The notes under the pieces are model-generated. The model saw nothing but the letters and a program-made list of their open reading frames with translations, did no database searches and was not told where the DNA came from. The translations under genes were made by a program, and so were the position numbers. Source: Spisula solida (lineage: Eukaryota; Mollusca; Bivalvia; Venerida; Mactridae). Taken from it: DNA of 64,000 nt. Each line of letters opens with the position of its first letter. Positions within the stretch are counted from its first letter, which is position 1. Of the stretch, positions 59,200 to 64,000 are shown piece after piece. The DNA is taken from the NCBI GenBank assembly GCA_947247005.1, contig OX365944.1, forward strand, positions 3,980,501-4,044,500, given 5' to 3'.

Positions 59200-60346
59200 T
59201 ACGTGGGTGATCAAAAAGCAATGACACAAATGCTATAAATTGTAAAGTTTACGTGTTTTAACCATAAAAATATCATATGCGTTTAGGTGCATTTACTGCC
59301 GATTTGTACGCGTAAAATATAATTGTCTACTATAAGTAGTGATTTATTAATAGAACGTAAAATATAAGGTGTCGCGTTATGTCGCCGCACACCAAAACGT
59401 CGTCAGTTTTCGCCGTATGATAAGGAAAAGCATATAATTAATAGTGCTTCAATATACATATACATGTATGTGTTGTCTGTGCCGTGTGACGACCATTAAA
59501 CGTCTTCCCGTACCTGCTTTTAATAGTATTATTTCTCGTGCTACAGGGCTAGAGCGACGTTCAATCTGATTAAAATCATATCCTCAAACCCGCTACGCAT
59601 GAGGAAGGAAGATCAAGTACTTTAGTCAGATTTCCAAGTCGTTTTTAAAAACAATGCAAATGTAATTTGAAAAGTTCTGTTTTTTTCACCACTTTCAAAA
59701 GTGATATAAAATTCTCAATTTTGTAATTTAATGTTTGAAAAATACAGATCTCTTATAAACTATATAAACGAGAGAAAGTAATTCTTGAATTTGTGACGTC
59801 TGCATAGGGTCTTGTTGAGGGCGTCAGTTAAGTTTTCGTTGCGTTTGTGTCCATTTCTCAAAAAAACAACATCGAAGGTATTTACTTCAATACTTGGAAT
59901 ACATGTTCACTATCACAAGTGCACTGTATTACAACAGGGCAGATAGTCCCGTGATTTGTATAATCAGACTTATTTGCTATTGTTTGGACTGAATTTTAGT
60001 CATTTTTGTTGTAAAAGTACAGTTATCTATAACTATACATGTATAAACAAGAGGAAGTTATTGCCCCCTGACCAATTGGATTTTTTGCGTTTTGTCAAAT
60101 GGCTCAATATCTTAAAGAGGTATTGACTGGTAACTTTTCATACTTGATCAAATGTCTCAATATTGGGTAACTCTATCAATACTTTTGATGTAAGTACTGT
60201 TGTTGCCCATTTTAACTTAGAAATTTTACTTAAGGTAACCATTTATTATTATCGATCAGAGTCATTGACTTCAAACACAATTGGTCAAAGTGGTGACCCC
60301 AATATTAGGTAGGCAAAACGATTTTGATTGAGTATTTCTTTTTTTT
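59200..60346. other. AT-rich stretch with no gene seen
   Basis: No coding text recognised and no clear repeat boundaries. Confidence 0.4.
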
Positions 60347-61125
60347 AGCTCACCTGTCACAAAGTGACAGAGTGAGCTTTTGTGATCACTCGTCGTCCGT
60401 CCGTCGTCCGTCCATTCGTCCACGATTTGCTTGCGTAGACACTAGAGGTCACATATTTGGCCTAATCTTTATGAAACTTGGTCACAATTATTATCTCAAC
60501 AAAACTAGGCCAAGTTCGATATTGGGCCATTTGGGTCAAAGACTAGGTCACAAGGTCAAATCATAGAAAAACCTTGCATAGTCACTTCAGGTCACAATTT
60601 TGACCTAATCTTTATTAAACTTGGTCCCAATGACCATCTTATAAAATCTAGGTCGCATTTGATATTAAGTCAAATCATAGAAAAACCTTGCATAGTTTCC
60701 GGAGGTTACAATTTGGACCTGATCTTTATGAAACTCGGTCACCATGATTATCTAAACAAAATCTATGTCAAGTTCGATACTGGGTCATCCGAGGTCAAAA
60801 ACTAGGTCACAAGGTCAATTCATAGACAAACCTTTTACAGACACTAGAGGTTATGATTTTGACATAATCTTTATGAAACTCGGTCACAATGACCTTCGAT
60901 CTCAACAAAATCTAGGTCAAGTTTGATATTAGGTCATCCAGGGTTTAAAACGATATCAAATGATAGAAAACCAGTGTGCAGTCACTATAGCATTTCAATA
61001 TGGGTTTATGTGATGTGAATTGCAACGACGCTTTGTAAAACAATATGAAAACCTTGTAAATGCAATAGAGGCTGCATGAACTACTAGGACAGGTGAGCGA
61101 CCTATGGCCCTTTTCGGCCTCTTGT
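60347..61125 (+). mobile_element. AGGTCA-rich tandem element with GCTCACCTGTC inverted ends
   Basis: Starts AGCTCACCTGTCACAAAGTG and ends GACAGGTGAGCGACCTATGG, CCCTTTTCGGCCTCTTG. A CCGTCCGTCGTCCGTCC array near the start is followed by about five ~115-bp units, each with AGGTCACAATTTTGACCTAA, CTTTATGAAACTYGGTCAC and AACAAAATCTAGGTCAAG variants. A shorter inverted relative is at 10724-11090. Confidence 0.75.
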
Positions 61126-61259
61126 TACACTTAAAATTTTCTCTCACAGCTGGATAAGGGTAGTATCAAGTAAAAGAAAGTCGTGCGTCCAGCACTCGTA
61201 GGCGAGGTATTTCTTGTTATAGTATGCTTTAGACGGCTTGGACATGGGAGGGTCATAAC

Positions 61260-61415
61260 TTGTTTAGTTGGGCAAATGCCTTGTATGTTTTATTTTTATT
61301 TTTCTGTGCTCGGCTGGTTCAGATGGGCATTGTGCCTTGTGTGTTTTTTTATGTTTCTGTGCTCGGCTGGTTAAGTTCAGTGTTGCCTTCCCTGTCTGAC
61401 TTAATATTGTCTTTT
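61260..61415 (-). repeat. Dispersed 'GTCAGACAGGGA' repeat, inverted copy
   Basis: CTTGTTTAGTTGGGCAAATG, CTGTGCTCGGCTGGTTCAG, a second TGTGCTCGGCTGGTTAAG and CCTTCCCTGTCTGACTTAAT, in minus-strand order. Confidence 0.7.
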
Positions 61416-62984
61416 TCATTAATGATGTGTGTAAAATATGTTTTACATTGTGAATTTATGTAAAAAATGGTCGGACTGTTTCAGACCATAGCATACATGT
61501 ATACCAACTATAATTATGTGCATTCTAATTGTCACTTGATATAATTAAGTGTGTGAATAAAGCTTGTTTATCGTTAGTGAACTGAGTGTTTGTTTTCTCT
61601 TCTTATTACATGAAATAGAGCATGCTAACCCTTCTAACTCAGATGGTGTACAACTAGTAACGAATCGTATACGTCATAATACGGACGTTGTGCCACCTTG
61701 TGTGCATGCAAATACGCTTCTACTGTTGAAAAGGGGATGGAAATAAAGTGAATATTTAATATAAAAAAATTGGAGACTTGTAGGCGGATGGTCTTAGTAC
61801 TTGGGTTGAATACTCGAAATAATCGTGGACTTTGTATTACTATTAATTGCTTTGAATAAGTCTTATTTTAGGCACAGCATTGGAGTGAAGTACCAAATCG
61901 AGACATCGATTACAACTGTACACAATTAGCACGTATAACTTACACTGGTCATACAGATAGGATATATATACCTGTTTTATTCATTTGTATAATTTATACT
62001 AGCACCGTTCATATGATATATTTGTATGATAGTTCACGATTAATTGTCGTACGTAACTGCGTCATATTACTACACCCTGGACAGTGTGAAGAGAGGGGTT
62101 ATAAAGTATATAGCAAGTGTATAAATTGTTATAGCGCTGTACATAGTAGGACACTAGGTAAAACTGATTATAGACTACATGTATATCCTTTCCGCTACCA
62201 TAGAGTACTAATGCAGACTCGCCGGGATGGCCATTTCGGCCTTCCGTAGTTTTCGACCTAAATGCACAAATTCGGGAATTTCACTGTCATGGGTACACAG
62301 GCATCCCAGACTATGGGATATTACGGGCCCATGGTCGTGCACAGGTTTTTGGGCTCGCTTGATCCCTTTAAAGAGGGCTTTGAACATAGATTTTCCAAAA
62401 CTGAAATTACTGGTCCTACCTGCCATTGCGGTACGATTCCCTGACGAATTGCAATTTAGCGCCAAAAAGTTTTTATTTTTCTATAGAAGGAATATAGGTC
62501 TAGACAAATGGGTTAGGATCAATGCCCTAAAGGGGTCCAAAAGTAGGCCTATCAAGCTAAAAAAGTTTTTCGCGCAAGGGTCACCGTCACATCGTCATTT
62601 CCGGTGACCTTTAGTCGAAATGTCGACAATTTTTCCTACTTTCAGTTTGGGGCAGGTGTGTAGCATCCGGATGTTTCGAGTTTTTATCAGTGCTTCAAGC
62701 ACAGGAATTTGAAGTTCTACCAATAAAATATTATACAAGTCGGTCCATCACAAATCACTATACAGTATATAATACGTTATTTTATTTCTTGTTGCTCCAT
62801 CAGATGTTTTTAATCACGAATTGTCTCCCTTTGTGAAATTTGTATATTTACGAGGTGAATATTTCGCGGGGTTTAGATTTCGCGCTGTCGGTGTTGACCG
62901 CGAATATAGCGAAAATTAAACCCCCATGAAATATACCCGCTATACAGTATTGATTAAAATACTTTTATATATCATCGCCACCGG
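61416..62984. other. Spacer; no supported gene
   Basis: An ORF of about 126 codons at 62227-62607 has overlapping ORFs on both strands and no recognisable motif. A small hairpin GGTCACCG...CGGTGACC lies at 62579-62609. I make no functional call. Confidence 0.35.
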
Positions 62985-63251
62985 AAATCCATATTGGCGA
63001 GGCCTCCTTCTATGCATGATACAGAAGAAGTCCAATTCCAGAAGCCTCCCTGGTTCTTTTACGTGTCTGATGTAAAGCACCATACACGGGACCTCGGTTA
63101 ATGTCTCGTCTGAAAGACTGTTAGTGCTTTTAGTTATGTTAGGTGGAAAACACTAAAAATAATTTCTGTTTTTGATCTGACTGGAGTGGGGATCGAACCC
63201 ACAATTTTCGGATTAGCAGCCATTAACCCTTGCCACTGGACCACTTGTCAA
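62985..63251 (-). mobile_element. tRNA-derived SINE
   Basis: On minus the head starts GTTGACAAGTGGTCCAGTGG (A-box-like), has CTGCTAATCC as in the anticodon region of tRNA-Ser(GCT), and GGGTTCGATCCCC (B box). The acceptor pairing is poor and the long variable arm of tRNA-Ser is missing, so it is a SINE head and not a gene. The body includes GTCTTTCAGACGAGACATTA and ACCGAGGTCCCGTG, similar to a conserved central domain that I remember from mollusc SINEs. The 3' end is uncertain. Confidence 0.6.
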
Positions 63252-63392
63252 CCTACAAAAAAGTGATAATTGGAGTATGAATTTCAATAATGACCTGGGA
63301 CAAATAAGTGTTTGTTCACAAATCAAATAAAAACATCTACACTTTGCAGGACTAGACATTTATAAGCCTACATAATCCCACGCATGTTAATT

Positions 63393-63799
63393 AAATGTAT
63401 ATGACACTCTATATTAACGTATGTAAAATGGGTAAACATGCTGCCGCTCACACATATCGATCGGCCGATTAACAATGTTACCGCGGTAAGCGTAAAACGC
63501 ACTTTTCGCAGATGCAATTTCTATCTTGCGTATATCGATCTTATCTCAATATATTTGATAAAATGCTCCATTTTTTGTCTTATTAACTTCATTATCATCT
63601 AATAATTGTATCTACATAAAAAAATATTATTTAAAGTGATTAAAACAGTAGAAAATGACGATATATTATTTTGGAATCTCCCTTTCGTCCATTTCGTCCT
63701 TTTCGCAAATTAATGTCCATTTCGTATTTTAGTCATACCCGTGAGCGGCAGCATGTTTACCCATTTTACATACGTTAATATAGAGTGTCATATACATTT
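63393..63799. mobile_element. 407-bp MITE with perfect 59-bp TIRs
   Basis: Arms 63393-63451 and 63741-63799 are exact inverses, running from AAATGTATATGACACTC to ATGCTGCCGCTCAC. The 289-bp interior has no ORF. Terminal bases AAATG/CATTT may partly be target sequence. Confidence 0.88.
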
Positions 63800-63857
63800 G
63801 TGATAATACTAAAGGCTGCTATAACTATGTAGTTCAGCAGTGTTACTGTTGTTACTA

Positions 63858-64000
63858 GGTCATTCAGCGTAGGCATTCCGCCTTTTGGTTGCTGTATCTT
63901 TTCTACTGGGTCATTCAGCTAGTTATAATTTATTATACTTTTCGACAGCTTGGACTTGGGCGGATCTGCGCTTGTTTAGTTGGGCATTGTGCTTTGTGTG
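63858..64000 (-). repeat. Dispersed 'GTCAGACAGGGA' repeat, inverted, cut by the window edge
   Basis: GGTCATTCAGCGTAGGCATT, CTGGGTCATTCAGCTAG, TTTTCGACAGCTTGGACTTG, GGCGGATCTGCGCTTG and GTTGGGCATTGTGCTTTG are the reverse complement of the tail of the copy at 11968. It continues past the window. Confidence 0.78.

Noticed and set aside
62227..62607. 126-codon plus-strand ORF
   Set aside because: Overlapping ORFs on the other strand and frame, no motif; base composition alone could keep it open.
63178..63251. Functional tRNA-Ser(GCT) gene on minus
   Set aside because: Acceptor stem mispairs at several positions and the long variable arm is absent; better explained as a SINE head.

Overview
The window is animal genomic DNA. 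It has spliced genes with GT-AG introns, dense interspersed repeats, fragments of LINE, LTR and DNA transposons, and no bacterial operon features. The repeat mix (elements with GACGG-type tetranucleotide arrays and tandem cores, hairpin-ended tandem-repeat elements, a tRNA-derived SINE with a motif remembered from molluscs) suggests a mollusc, most likely a bivalve. That assignment is inference from memory.

The only apparently intact host genes are two tandem, same-strand phospholipid scramblase genes (38531-49719 and 52583-59144). Each has nine coding exons with identical intron phases. They encode about 245 and 235 residues. Both keep the Cys-rich motif, the DIDF/DVDF core and the C-terminal hydrophobic segment.

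Left part (1-25 kb): a 42-bp minisatellite (1-1900); a candidate TIR element (3341-4397); a broken pogo/Tigger-type transposase invaded by a hairpin-ended tandem-repeat element (6.2-8.6 kb); a broken two-finger C2H2 coding remnant (8.9-9.2 kb); a heavily decayed minus-strand relative of the gene at 26-35.7 kb (9.8-12 kb); a mosaic of short repeats (12-16 kb); a spliced but dead DDE_3 transposase-like gene (16.6-18.2 kb); and two LINE 3' ends lying tail to tail (22.9-24.2 kb).

Centre (25.2-37.1 kb): the most interesting locus. A minus-strand, multiply broken gene of a large uncharacterised invertebrate family is bounded by ~95%-identical inverted repeats about 0.46-0.62 kb long, so it looks like the cargo of a TIR transposon. 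Its C-terminal half reads like a FEN1/XPG-type nuclease followed by a CXC-like Cys-rich tail. A 5.4-kb non-autonomous LTR element with almost identical LTRs split this gene. The 5-bp target duplication is still intact, and removing one TSD plus the element restores the reading frame across the site.

Right part (59-64 kb): a large repeat of AGGTCA-rich units, a tRNA-derived SINE, a MITE with perfect 59-bp inverted repeats, and a dispersed repeat that runs off the window edge.

All exon boundaries, alignments and family names were made by eye. Database names for the repeat families could not be checked.
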